DNA from: Allobosea sp. AAP35
GTDB lineage: Bacteria; Pseudomonadota; Alphaproteobacteria; Rhizobiales; Beijerinckiaceae
DNA: 64,000 nucleotides
Reading direction: 5' to 3'
NCBI RefSeq assembly: GCF_001295925.1
Contig: NZ_LJHQ01000003.1
Span: 434,001-498,000, forward strand
Every line of letters starts with the position of its first letter. The first letter of the stretch is position 1. Made by a program: the position numbers and the translations under genes. Shown in pieces: positions 55,536 to 64,000 of this stretch. The notes beneath the pieces are model-generated. The model made no database searches and was not told the origin of the DNA. It saw only the letters and a list, made by a program, of their open reading frames with translations.

Positions 55536-56714
55536 ATGCTTCGCACCGTCACGCTTCTGGGAGCGACCGGCTCCATCGGCAAATCGACCCGCGACATCGT
55601 CACGGAGAATCCCGAGCGCCTGCGCATCGGCGCGGTGGTCGCGGGGCGCGATGCGGCAGGGCTGGCGCGGGTCGCGGTCGAGACCGGAGCCCGTTTTGCC
55701 GCCTTGGCCGATGCGACGGCGGGACCGGCGCTGGCCGCCGCGCTTTCTGGCACCGGGATCGCATCGGGGGCGGGGCGTTCGGCCGTGCTCGACGCGGTGG
55801 CGATCGACAGCGACATCGTCGTCAGCGCGATTTCAGGCGCCGCCGGGCTGGAGGCGACCTTCGCCGCGCTGACGCCAGGTCGCGTCGTCGCGCTGGCCAA
55901 CAAGGAGAGCCTCGTCTGCGCCGGCGCCGCCGTCATGGCCCGGGCCCTCGCTGTCGGCGCGCGAATCCTGCCGCTCGACTCCGAACACAATGCGCTGTTT
56001 CAGGTGCTGGGCGCCGAACCGATCTCCGCCATCCGCAGCATGACGCTGACTGCATCGGGCGGCCCGTTCCGGACCTGGAGCGCGGCGCAGATCGCCCAGG
56101 CGCGGCCGGAGCAGGCGCTGGCGCACCCCAATTACGCGATGGGCGCCAAGATCACGATCGACTCCGCCAGCATGATGAACAAGGGGCTCGAACTGATCGA
56201 GGCCTGCTTCCTGTTCGGTCTGGCGCCCGAGCAACTTGAGGTGCTGGTTCATCCCCAGCAGATCGTCCACGGCCTCGTCACCTTTCGCGACGGCTCGGTC
56301 AGCGCCGGCCTGGCCTTGCCGGACATGCGCGTCGCCGCCGCCCATTGTCTCGGCATCGACGGCAGGCTCGATGCACCGCCCGCTCGCTTCCTCGATCTGG
56401 CGATGACCGCGCCGCTGACCTTCGAGCGGCCTGATCTTGTGCGCTTCCCGGCGCTCGGCCTCGCCATCGCGGCGCTGGCTGCCGGCGGCGCCATGCCGGC
56501 CATCCTCAATGCGGCCAACGAGGTCGCGGTCGCGGCCTTTCTCGAAGGGCGCATCGCTTTTCCCGGCATTGCGGCCCTGGTCGAAGCCGTCTGTGCCGGC
56601 CCAGGGCATGACTCTGCCGCTCCCGTCGATGTCGAGGCCGCCCTCGCCATTGACCATGAGGCGAGAAACCGCGCGCGGGCGCTCTTGTCGCGAGCGCCCT
56701 TCGCTGTCACCTAA
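55536..56714 (+). CDS. dxr: 1-deoxy-D-xylulose 5-phosphate reductoisomerase
   Basis: A 392-residue enzyme of the MEP isoprenoid pathway that makes 2-C-methyl-D-erythritol 4-phosphate. The NADPH motif is LLGATGSIGKSTRDIV; substrate and metal sites are in ALANKESLVCAG, LPLDSEHNALFQ, LTASGGPFR and ITIDSASMMNKGLELIEA. Fosmidomycin sensitivity would be expected from the intact site. It precedes rseP, as in most proteobacteria. Confidence 0.97.
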   Translation: MLRTVTLLGATGSIGKSTRDIVTENPERLRIGAVVAGRDAAGLARVAVETGARFAALADATAGPALAAALSGTGIASGAGRSAVLDAVAIDSDIVVSAISGAAGLEATFAALTPGRVVALANKESLVCAGAAVMARALAVGARILPLDSEHNALFQVLGAEPISAIRSMTLTASGGPFRTWSAAQIAQARPEQALAHPNYAMGAKITIDSASMMNKGLELIEACFLFGLAPEQLEVLVHPQQIVHGLVTFRDGSVSAGLALPDMRVAAAHCLGIDGRLDAPPARFLDLAMTAPLTFERPDLVRFPALGLAIAALAAGGAMPAILNAANEVAVAAFLEGRIAFPGIAALVEAVCAGPGHDSAAPVDVEAALAIDHEARNRARALLSRAPFAVT

Positions 56715-56731
56715 GGCCGGCGGACCTGGAG

Positions 56732-57889
56732 ATGATGATGGATTTCGTGGCGACACTCTGGAACGCCGGCGCGTTCATGCTGGGCTACCTTCTGCCGTTC
56801 CTCTTTGTGCTGACGATCGTCGTGTTCGTCCACGAACTCGGCCATTTCCTCGTCGCGCGCTGGTGCGGCGTCGATGTCAAGGTGTTCTCGATCGGCTTCG
56901 GCCGCGAGCTCTTCGGCTTCAACGACAAGCACGGCACGCGCTGGCGCTTCGCCCTGGTGCCGCTGGGCGGCTACGTCAAATTCTCCGGCGATGCCGACGC
57001 GGCCTCGGCTGGAACTGATTCTGCCGAGATCGAGACGATGACGGCCCAGCAGCGCGAGCGGTCGTTTCCCGCGCAGTCCATCGGCGAGCGGGCCGCGATC
57101 GTCGCAGCTGGGCCGATTGCCAATTTCCTGCTGGCCATCTTCATTTTCGCTGCGTCTGTCTACGTCTTCGGCAAGCCGGTCCTGACGCCGCGGGTCGATC
57201 AGGTCGTGGCCGGCAGCGCGGCCGAACGCGCCGGGCTGCTCTCTGGCGACCTCGTCGTATCGATCGACGGCCGCCCGATCGGCAGCTTTGCCGATATGCA
57301 GCGTGCGATTTCGACACGACCCAACGAGACGCTCTCGATGGTGGTCGATCGCGCCGGTGCCATGGTGACGTTGCCGGTGACGCCGGCGCTCGTCGAACAA
57401 AGCACACCGGTGGGCAAGCAGCGCATCGGCGTCCTGGGCGTGCAGGCTTCGCGTCAGGCCAGCGACTGGACGACCCAGCAATTCGGCCTGGTCGAATCGG
57501 CCAAGCTCGGCGTGACCGAAACCTGGTTCGTCGTCGAACGCACCTATGACTATCTCGCCAAACTCGTCAGCGGCCGGGAGTCGGTTGACCAGCTTTCGGG
57601 CCCGATTCGGATCGCGCAGGTGTCCGGCCTCGTCGCCTCGAATGGCGGGTTGCTGGGTTTGTTGAACCTGGCCGCGATCCTGTCGGTCTCGATCGGGCTG
57701 ATGAATCTGTTCCCGGTCCCGATGCTGGATGGTGGGCATCTGATGTTCTACGCCCTCGAGGCGCTGCGCGGCCGGCCGTTGAGCGAGCGCGCCCAGGAGA
57801 TCGGCTTCAAGCTCGGCCTCGGCCTTGTGCTCATGCTGATGCTCTTTGTGACCTGGAACGACCTCGTCCACGTCCGCTCACTGCTCTAG
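56732..57889 (+). CDS. rseP: Site-2 metalloprotease RseP
   Basis: A 385-residue intramembrane protease. The zinc motif is HELGH (34-38) in the first helix; a PDZ domain spans about 150-230 (VVAGSAAERAGLLSGDLVVSI); the second metal site is NLFPVPMLDGGHLMFYALE near 330. In E. coli it cleaves anti-sigma factor RseA and signal-peptide remnants. The typical E. coli protein has two PDZ domains (450 residues); this one has one. Confidence 0.95.
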   Translation: MMMDFVATLWNAGAFMLGYLLPFLFVLTIVVFVHELGHFLVARWCGVDVKVFSIGFGRELFGFNDKHGTRWRFALVPLGGYVKFSGDADAASAGTDSAEIETMTAQQRERSFPAQSIGERAAIVAAGPIANFLLAIFIFAASVYVFGKPVLTPRVDQVVAGSAAERAGLLSGDLVVSIDGRPIGSFADMQRAISTRPNETLSMVVDRAGAMVTLPVTPALVEQSTPVGKQRIGVLGVQASRQASDWTTQQFGLVESAKLGVTETWFVVERTYDYLAKLVSGRESVDQLSGPIRIAQVSGLVASNGGLLGLLNLAAILSVSIGLMNLFPVPMLDGGHLMFYALEALRGRPLSERAQEIGFKLGLGLVLMLMLFVTWNDLVHVRSLL

Positions 57890-58325
57890 CACCGCGCGGC
57901 CGGCGGGTTCGTCGCGCGCCATGTTGCATGCGCAGGCGACGACACCCTGACAAGCGCAAAGACCGGCGGTCGCCACCCGTGTTCAGCGGCTTTCGCCGCC
58001 AGGCCTTGGGTAGCGCAGTGTTAACGGATTGCGGCGGTTTCGACGCTTCGCAGTCGCCTTGTCATGGTTCACATCACACGATGTTTTGCCCAGCGCGAGC
58101 CACGGGAACTGGCGTTTCCGTGTCAGTTTGCGGCAAAATCACGGCAGCACGCGTGGCCTCATGGCAACGAGGGGCTTAAAAATAATTTGTTAACGACAAT
58201 GCCGGTTTGCACCCTGCGGGAAACTTTGTAGAAGCGATTGGACTGCAATGTCCCCGTGCGGCCCCCTGTCTGGTGGCTGCCCCCGTATCTGGGGTGGTGA
58301 CCTGAGAAATGGAATAGGCGACCCG
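57890..58325. other. Intergenic region between rseP and bamA (436 bases)
   Basis: This is the longest gap in the window. It is GC-rich at first, then has an AT-rich segment (58176-58200, TTAAAAATAATTTGTTAACG) that probably marks the bamA promoter. A dyad GGAC-TGCAAT-GTCC lies at 58240-58253, and a CCCC/GGGG hairpin at about 58282-58297, within the likely leader. No small gene convinces me; an 83-codon frame at 57928 has biased, unstructured composition. Confidence 0.4.
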
Positions 58326-60845
58326 ATGACGTCGACCCAAAAGAGCCGGTCCTTCAGAATGCGGCTCTCTCGATCAGTCGGACTTTCGGCCTTTATGTTG
58401 GCCGTTAGCGGTGGCGTGGTGTTCGCGCAGGCCGTGATTGTCCAGGGCAACAGGCGCGTCGATGCGGAGACGATCCGCTCCTATGCGTCGGGGCAGGGTG
58501 GCCCGCAGGAGATTCGCGACAGTCTTCTCGCCACCGGGCTGTTCACGAATGTCCAGGTGAGCCGCCGTGGCTCCCAGACCGTCATCTCCGTTCAGGAGAG
58601 CGACTCGATCAACCGCGTCGCCTTCGAGGGCAACCGTCGTCTGAAGAGCGAGGTTCTGCTCCAGCAGGTCCAGTCGAAGGCCGGCGGTCCGATGAGCCAG
58701 GCGCTGATCGATGCCGACGTTGCGCGCTTGAGAGAGGTCTACCGTCGTGCAGGTTACGGCCTGTCCTCGGTCAGCGGCCGCATGGCGCCGCTGCCCAACG
58801 GTCGCTCGGACGTCGTCTTCACGATCAACGAGAGCGGCAAGACCGGCATCAAGTCGATCAATTTCGAAGGCAACCAGATCTATTCCGATGGCCGCCTGCG
58901 CGGTTTGATGAGCTCGACCGAGTCGAACTTCCTCAGCTGGATCAAGACCTCCGACGTCTATGATCCCGACCGCATCGCCGCTGATCTTGAGCTGGTTCGG
59001 CGCTTTTATCTCAAGAACGGCTATGCCGATTTCCAGATCGTGAACAATACCGCGCGCTTCGACGAGAGCGCGGGCGGCTGGGTCATTGATGTCGCCGTCA
59101 GCGAAGGCCCGCAATACAAGGTCGGCAACGTCGCGGTCGATTCGACCCTGCGCGAGATCGATTCCGCTGCCCTCCAGAGCTATGTCGTCACCTCCGCCGG
59201 CGACACCTACAATGCTGAGGCGGTCGAGAAGTCGCTGGTCAATCTCACCACCGAGGTGTCGCGTCGCGGCCATCCCTTCGCTCAGGTCCGGCCGCGCGGC
59301 GACCGGGACTCGGCGGGTCGCCTGATCGGTATCACCTATGTCGTCGACGAAGGCCCGCGGGTTTATGTCGAACGCATCAATGTGCGCGGCAACACCCGCA
59401 CGCGCGATTACGTTGTCCGCCGCGAACTCGATCTTGGTGAAGGCGATGCCTACAACAAGGTGTTCGTCGATCGCGCCGAGCGCCGCCTGAACAATCTCGG
59501 TTTCTTCAACAAGGTCCGGATCACCAACGAGCCCGGCTCCGCGCCCGATCGCGTCGTGGTCAACATCGATGTCGAGGACAAGGCCACCGGTTCGTTCTCG
59601 ATCTCGGGTGGTTACTCGACCTCCGACGGCGTGATCGGCGAAGTCGCGCTGGCCGAATCGAACTTCCTCGGTCGTGGCCAGTTCGTCCGCATCGCCGGCA
59701 CGCTGGGCCAGCGCACCCAGGGCGTCGATTTCTCTTTCACCGAGCCGTATTTCCTCGGTCGTCGCATTGCGGCGGGCTTCGATCTGTTCTCGAAGTTCAG
59801 TGACAACTACAACACCGGTCGTTTTGAAAGCCGCGTTACCGGCGGTACGGTTCGTCTGACCTTCCCGATCACGGAAGAATTCTCGATCACGCCGCGCTAC
59901 TCGATCTACTCGACCGAAATCGAGATCCCCAATTCAGTTGATCGGCCCTACAACGACTGTAGTGTTCCGATCGGTGGGATCACGCCGGGTACGCCCGGTG
60001 CGTTGGGTGCGAGCACGAGCATCAACTGCTTGACCAACGGCGAGGCGACGATCGCGGTCAAGGAAGCGGCGGGCACGACGCTGACCTCGCTGGTCGGCCT
60101 CGGCTTCAACTACAATTCGCTCGACAGCAACCAGAACCCGCGCAACGGCTTCATTGGTGAGATCAAGCCCGAATTCGCGGGTCTCGGCGGCGACTCGAAG
60201 TTCCTGCGTATCTCGGCTGATGGTCGTTATTACAAAGAGATCTTCGACGATGTCGTCGGTTTCGCCCGGTTGCAGGGTGGTCACGTGCAGGCCACTAGCG
60301 GTGATCTGCGCATGATCGACCACTACTTCCTCGGACCGACCCTGGTGCGCGGCTTCGCGCCGTCCGGTATCGGCCCGCGCGACGTCTTGAACGATCCGAC
60401 CGCGAACGCGCTCGGCGGCACCAGCTATTTCGGCGGTTCGCTCGAGGTGCAGTTCCCGATCTGGGGTCTGCCGCGTGATCTCGGTCTGCGCGGTGCGGTC
60501 TTCGCCGATGCTGGTACGCTGTTCAACTATGACGGTGGTACGGCGGTGGCCAGCGCGTGCCCGGCCGGTTCGTCGGGTCGTCAGTTCAACGTTGCTCTAT
60601 CGCCGGGCCAGACGGCCCAGACGAACGTGGCCTGCGTCCGCGACAAGAATGTCATCCGCTCTTCCGTTGGCGTCAGCCTGCTCTGGCAGTCGCCACTCGG
60701 TCCGATTCGCTTTGATTACGCCTACGCTTTGTCGAAAGATGACGGCCAGTGGGGCACGGCCATCGTCAACGGTCAGGCAGTTAGCGGCAAGTACGGCGGC
60801 GATCGCCTGCAGGCCTTCCGCTTCTCCGGCGGCACCCGCTTCTGA
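58326..60845 (+). CDS. bamA: Outer-membrane protein assembly factor BamA
   Basis: An 839-residue protein from ATG 58326. The signal peptide ends near GGVVFAQA; five POTRA domains follow ([83 protein letters not shown]), then a 16-strand barrel. It ends in Phe (FRFSGGTRF), the C-terminal signal for outer-membrane proteins. BamA inserts barrel proteins such as LptD. A longer frame to 58248 adds residues unlike a signal peptide. Confidence 0.97.
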   Translation: MTSTQKSRSFRMRLSRSVGLSAFMLAVSGGVVFAQAVIVQGNRRVDAETIRSYASGQGGPQEIRDSLLATGLFTNVQVSRRGSQTVISVQESDSINRVAFEGNRRLKSEVLLQQVQSKAGGPMSQALIDADVARLREVYRRAGYGLSSVSGRMAPLPNGRSDVVFTINESGKTGIKSINFEGNQIYSDGRLRGLMSSTESNFLSWIKTSDVYDPDRIAADLELVRRFYLKNGYADFQIVNNTARFDESAGGWVIDVAVSEGPQYKVGNVAVDSTLREIDSAALQSYVVTSAGDTYNAEAVEKSLVNLTTEVSRRGHPFAQVRPRGDRDSAGRLIGITYVVDEGPRVYVERINVRGNTRTRDYVVRRELDLGEGDAYNKVFVDRAERRLNNLGFFNKVRITNEPGSAPDRVVVNIDVEDKATGSFSISGGYSTSDGVIGEVALAESNFLGRGQFVRIAGTLGQRTQGVDFSFTEPYFLGRRIAAGFDLFSKFSDNYNTGRFESRVTGGTVRLTFPITEEFSITPRYSIYSTEIEIPNSVDRPYNDCSVPIGGITPGTPGALGASTSINCLTNGEATIAVKEAAGTTLTSLVGLGFNYNSLDSNQNPRNGFIGEIKPEFAGLGGDSKFLRISADGRYYKEIFDDVVGFARLQGGHVQATSGDLRMIDHYFLGPTLVRGFAPSGIGPRDVLNDPTANALGGTSYFGGSLEVQFPIWGLPRDLGLRGAVFADAGTLFNYDGGTAVASACPAGSSGRQFNVALSPGQTAQTNVACVRDKNVIRSSVGVSLLWQSPLGPIRFDYAYALSKDDGQWGTAIVNGQAVSGKYGGDRLQAFRFSGGTRF

Positions 60846-60850
60846 CGCGG

Positions 60851-60871
60851 CGGGGCGCGATCCGCGCCCCG
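60851..60871. other. Hairpin between bamA and lpxD
   Basis: CGGGGCGCG (60851-60859) and CGCGCCCCG (60863-60871) form a perfect nine-base-pair stem with an ATC loop. No T-run follows, so it is more likely an mRNA-stability or attenuation element than a terminator. Confidence 0.5.
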
Positions 60872-60888
60872 CTCCGGACCTTCATTCA

Positions 60889-61944
60889 ATGTCAGAACCC
60901 CTCTTTTTTCCGATCGCGACCTCGCTTGATTTCGGCGAGGTCGCTGCTATTTCGGGTGCCACCCTGCCGGAGGGGGTCGATCCCTCGCGTCCGCTCACCG
61001 GCGCCGCCGCGCTCGAGAATGCTGGCCCGGGCGATGTCGCCTACATGGACAACCCCAAATATACCGACGCGCTGGCTGCGACCGGGGCGGGGCTGTGCCT
61101 GGTCTCGTCGCGTTTTGCCGAGCGAGTCCCTGCGGGTACGACCGCTCTTGTGTCGCCGGCGCCTTATCATGCCTTCGCCAAGGTGCTGGCCCGCTTCTTC
61201 CCCTCTGCTTTGAGGCCGGGCTCGGCCTTCGCATCGCAAGGTGTGGCGCCAGGGGCCTTCGTTCACGCGACGGCGGTGCTCGAAGCCGGAGTGACGGTCG
61301 ATCCCGGCGCCGTCATCGGGCCTGGCGCCGAGATCGGTTCGGGCACCATCGTCGCCGCGCATGCCGTCATTGGCCCCCAGGTCCGAATCGGCCGCAACTG
61401 TTCGATTGGGCCTGGCTGTACGCTCCAGGCAACCCTGATCGGCAATCGCGTCATCATCCACCCAGGCGTGCGCATCGGTCAGGACGGTTTCGGCTTCGCC
61501 ATGAGCCCGCGCGGCCATATGAAGGTGCCGCAGATCGGCCGGGTCATCATCCAGGACGATGTCGAGATCGGTGCCAACACCTGCATCGATCGCGGCGCCA
61601 GCCGCGACACCGTGATCGGCGAAGGGACGAAGATCGATAACCTCGTCCAGATCGGCCACAACGTCGTCATCGGGCGCCATTGCGTCATCGTTTCGCAGGT
61701 CGGCATCGCCGGTTCGACGACATTGGAAGACTTCGTCGTGCTCGGCGGGCAGGTCGGCCTGGCCGGGCATCTCACCGTCGGCATGGGCGCGCAGGTGGCG
61801 GCGCAGAGCGGCGTCGCCGGCGATGTTCCGCGCGGCGCGAAATACGGCGGTTATCCGGCACAGCCGGCCCTGACCTGGGCACGCGAGAGCGCCCTGCTGA
61901 GGTCCCTGGTCGCCAACCGCGGCAAAGGCCGAACCGAAGGCTGA
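60889..61944 (+). CDS. lpxD: UDP-3-O-(3-hydroxyacyl)glucosamine N-acyltransferase LpxD
   Basis: A 351-residue trimeric acyltransferase of lipid A synthesis. I use ATG 60889 ([15 protein letters not shown]), just after the bamA hairpin. The N-terminal uridine-binding domain is about 1-105; then come hexapeptide repeats (left-handed beta helix) with [20 protein letters not shown] and the catalytic His in QIGHNVVIG. It lies downstream of bamA and upstream of fabZ and lpxA, the conserved order. Confidence 0.96.
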   Translation: MSEPLFFPIATSLDFGEVAAISGATLPEGVDPSRPLTGAAALENAGPGDVAYMDNPKYTDALAATGAGLCLVSSRFAERVPAGTTALVSPAPYHAFAKVLARFFPSALRPGSAFASQGVAPGAFVHATAVLEAGVTVDPGAVIGPGAEIGSGTIVAAHAVIGPQVRIGRNCSIGPGCTLQATLIGNRVIIHPGVRIGQDGFGFAMSPRGHMKVPQIGRVIIQDDVEIGANTCIDRGASRDTVIGEGTKIDNLVQIGHNVVIGRHCVIVSQVGIAGSTTLEDFVVLGGQVGLAGHLTVGMGAQVAAQSGVAGDVPRGAKYGGYPAQPALTWARESALLRSLVANRGKGRTEG

Positions 61945-62112
61945 AGCGGGCCCGCTCTCCTGATTCACCCGTCCATGCGGCAAGTTTGTGCCGCGACGAC
62001 GTCGATCTTCGACGGCAGGCTGCCGAAACAGTTGGCCCCGCGCGAGGAGATGACTAAGACACGACATCGATGATGCGAACGCAGGGACGTCTCGCACGGG
62101 AGGCAGGACAAG

Positions 62113-62571
62113 ATGACCGAGGCGACGACGGCCCTGGGTGTGGCCGATATCCAGAAGATCATGGCCTGCATTCCGCATCGCTACCCGTTTCTGCTCGTTG
62201 ATCGCGTTGTCGAGATCAACGGCGATGAGTCCGGGGTCGGCATCAAGAACGTCACGATCAACGAGCCGCAATTCACCGGCCATTTCCCGGGCCGTCCGGT
62301 TTTCCCGGGCGTGCTGATGATCGAGGCGATGGCGCAGACAGCCGGCGTGCTCGTGGTCAGCTCGCGCGGCGAGGCCGATCCGGCCGTCAGCAGCGTGCTG
62401 TTCACGACGATCGACAAGGCCAAGTTCCGTAAACCCGTCGTGCCGGGCGACACGCTGCGCTTTCACCTCACCAAGATCGCGCGCAAGCGCAACATCTGGT
62501 TCTACCGCGGCGAGGCCCGCGTCGACGGCACGCTCGTCGCGGAAGCGGATCTCTCGGCGATGGTCGTTTGA
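62113..62571 (+). CDS. fabZ: 3-hydroxyacyl-ACP dehydratase FabZ
   Basis: A 152-residue hotdog-fold dehydratase acting in fatty-acid elongation. Catalytic His is in [20 protein letters not shown], and [16 protein letters not shown] is also typical. Its location between lpxD and lpxA reflects competition for 3-hydroxyacyl-ACP between membrane lipid and lipid A synthesis. AGGCAGGACAAG precedes the ATG. Confidence 0.97.
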   Translation: MTEATTALGVADIQKIMACIPHRYPFLLVDRVVEINGDESGVGIKNVTINEPQFTGHFPGRPVFPGVLMIEAMAQTAGVLVVSSRGEADPAVSSVLFTTIDKAKFRKPVVPGDTLRFHLTKIARKRNIWFYRGEARVDGTLVAEADLSAMVV

Positions 62572-62622
62572 GCCGATGACGCACTGCCAGATGACGACAA
62601 CCTGTCCGTTGAGCTTCCTGTC

Positions 62623-63432
62623 ATGAGTTCCAGCATTCATCCGCTATCGGTCGTCGATCCCGGCGCGCGCATCGGCGAGGGCGTCAGCATCGGCCCGTTC
62701 TGCACGGTCGGCCCCGATGTCGTGCTCGCCGAGGGTGTGGAACTTGTCAGCCATGTCGCCGTGGCGGGCCGTACGACGGTCGGCGCGCGCACGAAGATCT
62801 ACCCTTTCGCCTCCATCGGCCATCCGCCGCAGGATGTGAAATACAAGGGCGAACCCTCGACGCTGACGATCGGGGTCGATTGCCTGATCCGCGAAGGCGT
62901 GACGATGAACCCTGGCACCGAGGGCGGCGGGATGAAGACCACGGTCGGCGACCGCTGCTTCTTCCTGGCGAACTCCCATGTCGCGCATGACACCTCGATC
63001 GGCGACAACGTCATCTTCTCCAATAACGTCATGTGTGCCGGCCATGTGAAGGTCGGCAATTTCGTCATCGTCGGTGGCGGCACCGGCCTGCACCAGTTCA
63101 TCCGCGTCGGCGACCATGCCTTCATCGGCGGCGGCGCGGGCGTGATGCACGACGTCATCCCCTTCGGCATGGTGCGCGACAACCCGGCCCATCTCGCCGG
63201 GCTCAATCTCGTGGGCTTGCGTCGGCGCGGCTTCACGCGCGAGCAGATCCATGAACTGCGCCGGGCCTATCGTCTGCTGTTCGCCGATGAGGGCACCTTG
63301 TCGGAGCGCGTCGAGGACGTCGCCAGCGAATTCGCCTCGCATCCGCTGATCCACGAGATCCTCGACTTCATCCGCGTCGGCGGCGAACGCGCGATCTGCG
63401 TTCCCCATGACGTCAACGCGCCGGATCGGTGA
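62623..63432 (+). CDS. lpxA: UDP-N-acetylglucosamine O-acyltransferase LpxA
   Basis: A 269-residue hexapeptide-repeat acyltransferase, first step of lipid A synthesis. SIHPLSVVDPGARIGEGVSIG opens the beta helix; the catalytic His is in SHVAHDTSIGDNVIFSN; the C-terminal helical part begins GLRRRGFTREQIHEL. The stop overlaps the lpxI start (GTGA). Confidence 0.97.
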   Translation: MSSSIHPLSVVDPGARIGEGVSIGPFCTVGPDVVLAEGVELVSHVAVAGRTTVGARTKIYPFASIGHPPQDVKYKGEPSTLTIGVDCLIREGVTMNPGTEGGGMKTTVGDRCFFLANSHVAHDTSIGDNVIFSNNVMCAGHVKVGNFVIVGGGTGLHQFIRVGDHAFIGGGAGVMHDVIPFGMVRDNPAHLAGLNLVGLRRRGFTREQIHELRRAYRLLFADEGTLSERVEDVASEFASHPLIHEILDFIRVGGERAICVPHDVNAPDR

Positions 63433-64000
63433 GCGCTGACAAGACAGCAGCGCCGATGACGCGCGGGCCGCTGGCGATCATCGCAGGCGCGGGAGAGTTT
63501 CCGCTTCGTCTCGCAGCGGTCGCAGCCCAGCGCGGCCGAACGGTCTTCGTGGCGGCCCTGGATGGCGCCGCCGATCCGGCGGCCTTCGGCTCAGTCGATC
63601 TGCAGAGCTATCGACTGGGCCAGTTGGGCCGCCTGCTCGAGGATCTGAGGGGCCGCGCGGTTACCGACATGGTCTTGATCGGCAGCCTCCCGCGCCCGAG
63701 CTTCGCTGCCCTGCGCCCGGAAGCCTCGACGCTTCGGTACCTCCCGCATTTTGCCCGCGCCTTTCGGGGCGGCGACGATCATCTTCTGCGAGGCGTGGTT
63801 TCCTTTTTCGAAGGGCAGGGCTTCACCGTCCATGGACCGGCCGATATCGCGCCCGATATGGCGGCTCCGATCGGCGCACTCGGTCGAAAGACGGCATCGA
63901 CGGAGCAGAAGGCACTGATCGCGCGGGGGTTTGAGCTTCTCGCTGCGCTGTCGCCCTTCGACGTCGGCCAGGCGGCGATCCTCGCGGACCATCGCGTCAT
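63429..64000 (+). CDS. lpxI: UDP-2,3-diacylglucosamine pyrophosphatase LpxI (partial, runs off the window)
   Basis: The frame opens at GTG 63429, overlapping the lpxA stop, or at ATG 63456, and continues to the window edge (about 190 residues). GPLAIIAGAGEFPLRLA is the start of the DUF1009/LpxI family, and FRGGDDHLLRGVVSFFE is the conserved metal-site segment. LpxI hydrolyses UDP-diacylglucosamine in the fourth step of lipid A synthesis and replaces LpxH in alphaproteobacteria. lpxB would be expected to follow outside the window. Confidence 0.93.
   Translation, partial: MSADKTAAPMTRGPLAIIAGAGEFPLRLAAVAAQRGRTVFVAALDGAADPAAFGSVDLQSYRLGQLGRLLEDLRGRAVTDMVLIGSLPRPSFAALRPEASTLRYLPHFARAFRGGDDHLLRGVVSFFEGQGFTVHGPADIAPDMAAPIGALGRKTASTEQKALIARGFELLAALSPFDVGQAAILADHRV

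Noticed and set aside
57928-58179. 83-codon frame between rseP and bamA
   Set aside because: Biased composition (many Arg, Ser, Cys, His), no ribosome-binding site, no helix or domain pattern.

Overview
This 64 kb stretch looks like chromosomal core DNA from a high-GC alphaproteobacterium, most likely of the Hyphomicrobiales (Bosea- or Methylobacterium-like). That placement is an inference from gene order: rpsF-rpsR-DUF2232-rplI beside fabD-fabG-acpP-fabF-mltG-yicC-gmk, lptF-lptG-lptD-pdxA-rsmA, proS-lolC-lolD-dnaE, and rpsB-tsf-pyrH-frr-uppS-cdsA-dxr-rseP-bamA-lpxD-fabZ-lpxA-lpxI. LpxI (not LpxH) and the short prolyl-tRNA synthetase agree with it. I saw no rRNA or tRNA genes, insertion sequences, prophage or CRISPR array.

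Region by region: 1-9.5 kb holds cyclophilins, queA, a membrane-anchored TPR-like protein, der, an SDR enzyme, purF, cvpA and radA, with five palindromic intergenic repeats in gaps. 9.5-16 kb (minus strand) holds alr, dnaB, a zinc alcohol dehydrogenase and the rplI-rpsR-rpsF ribosomal cluster. 16-23 kb is fatty-acid synthesis plus mltG, yicC and gmk. 23-33.6 kb is a solute-binding receptor, rsmA, pdxA, the LPS export genes lptD/G/F, pepA, holC and a small lipoprotein. 33.7-40 kb is the most accessory part: a divergent aldo/keto reductase-TetR pair, an ABC-F ATPase and a chemoreceptor. 40-48 kb is coaD, proS, lolC, lolD, a tiny membrane-protein ORF and dnaE. 48-50 kb has an FkbM-type methyltransferase and a diguanylate cyclase. 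50-64 kb runs from translation factors through isoprenoid and phospholipid synthesis to outer-membrane assembly and lipid A, ending inside lpxI.

Most genes serve one theme, building and exporting the envelope: fatty acids (fab), lipid A (lpxD, fabZ, lpxA, lpxI), LPS transport (lptD/F/G), lipoprotein release (lolC/D), outer-membrane insertion (bamA), site-2 proteolysis (rseP) and carriers (uppS, cdsA, dxr). Translation (rpsB, tsf, frr, rplI, rpsR, rpsF, proS) and replication (dnaB, dnaE, holC) are interleaved.

The most interesting signal is a pair of exact matches to the alphaproteobacterial LexA (SOS) operator, GTTC-N7-GTTC. One lies in front of dnaB-alr-radA; the other lies in front of a previously unmarked 36-residue single-pass membrane protein just upstream of dnaE. 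The second arrangement resembles small SOS-induced division inhibitors such as Caulobacter SidA. Also notable: surA and bamB are absent from positions where they are commonly found, an AKR/TetR divergon has visible operators, and the acpP stop codon lies in an 18-bp triplication.
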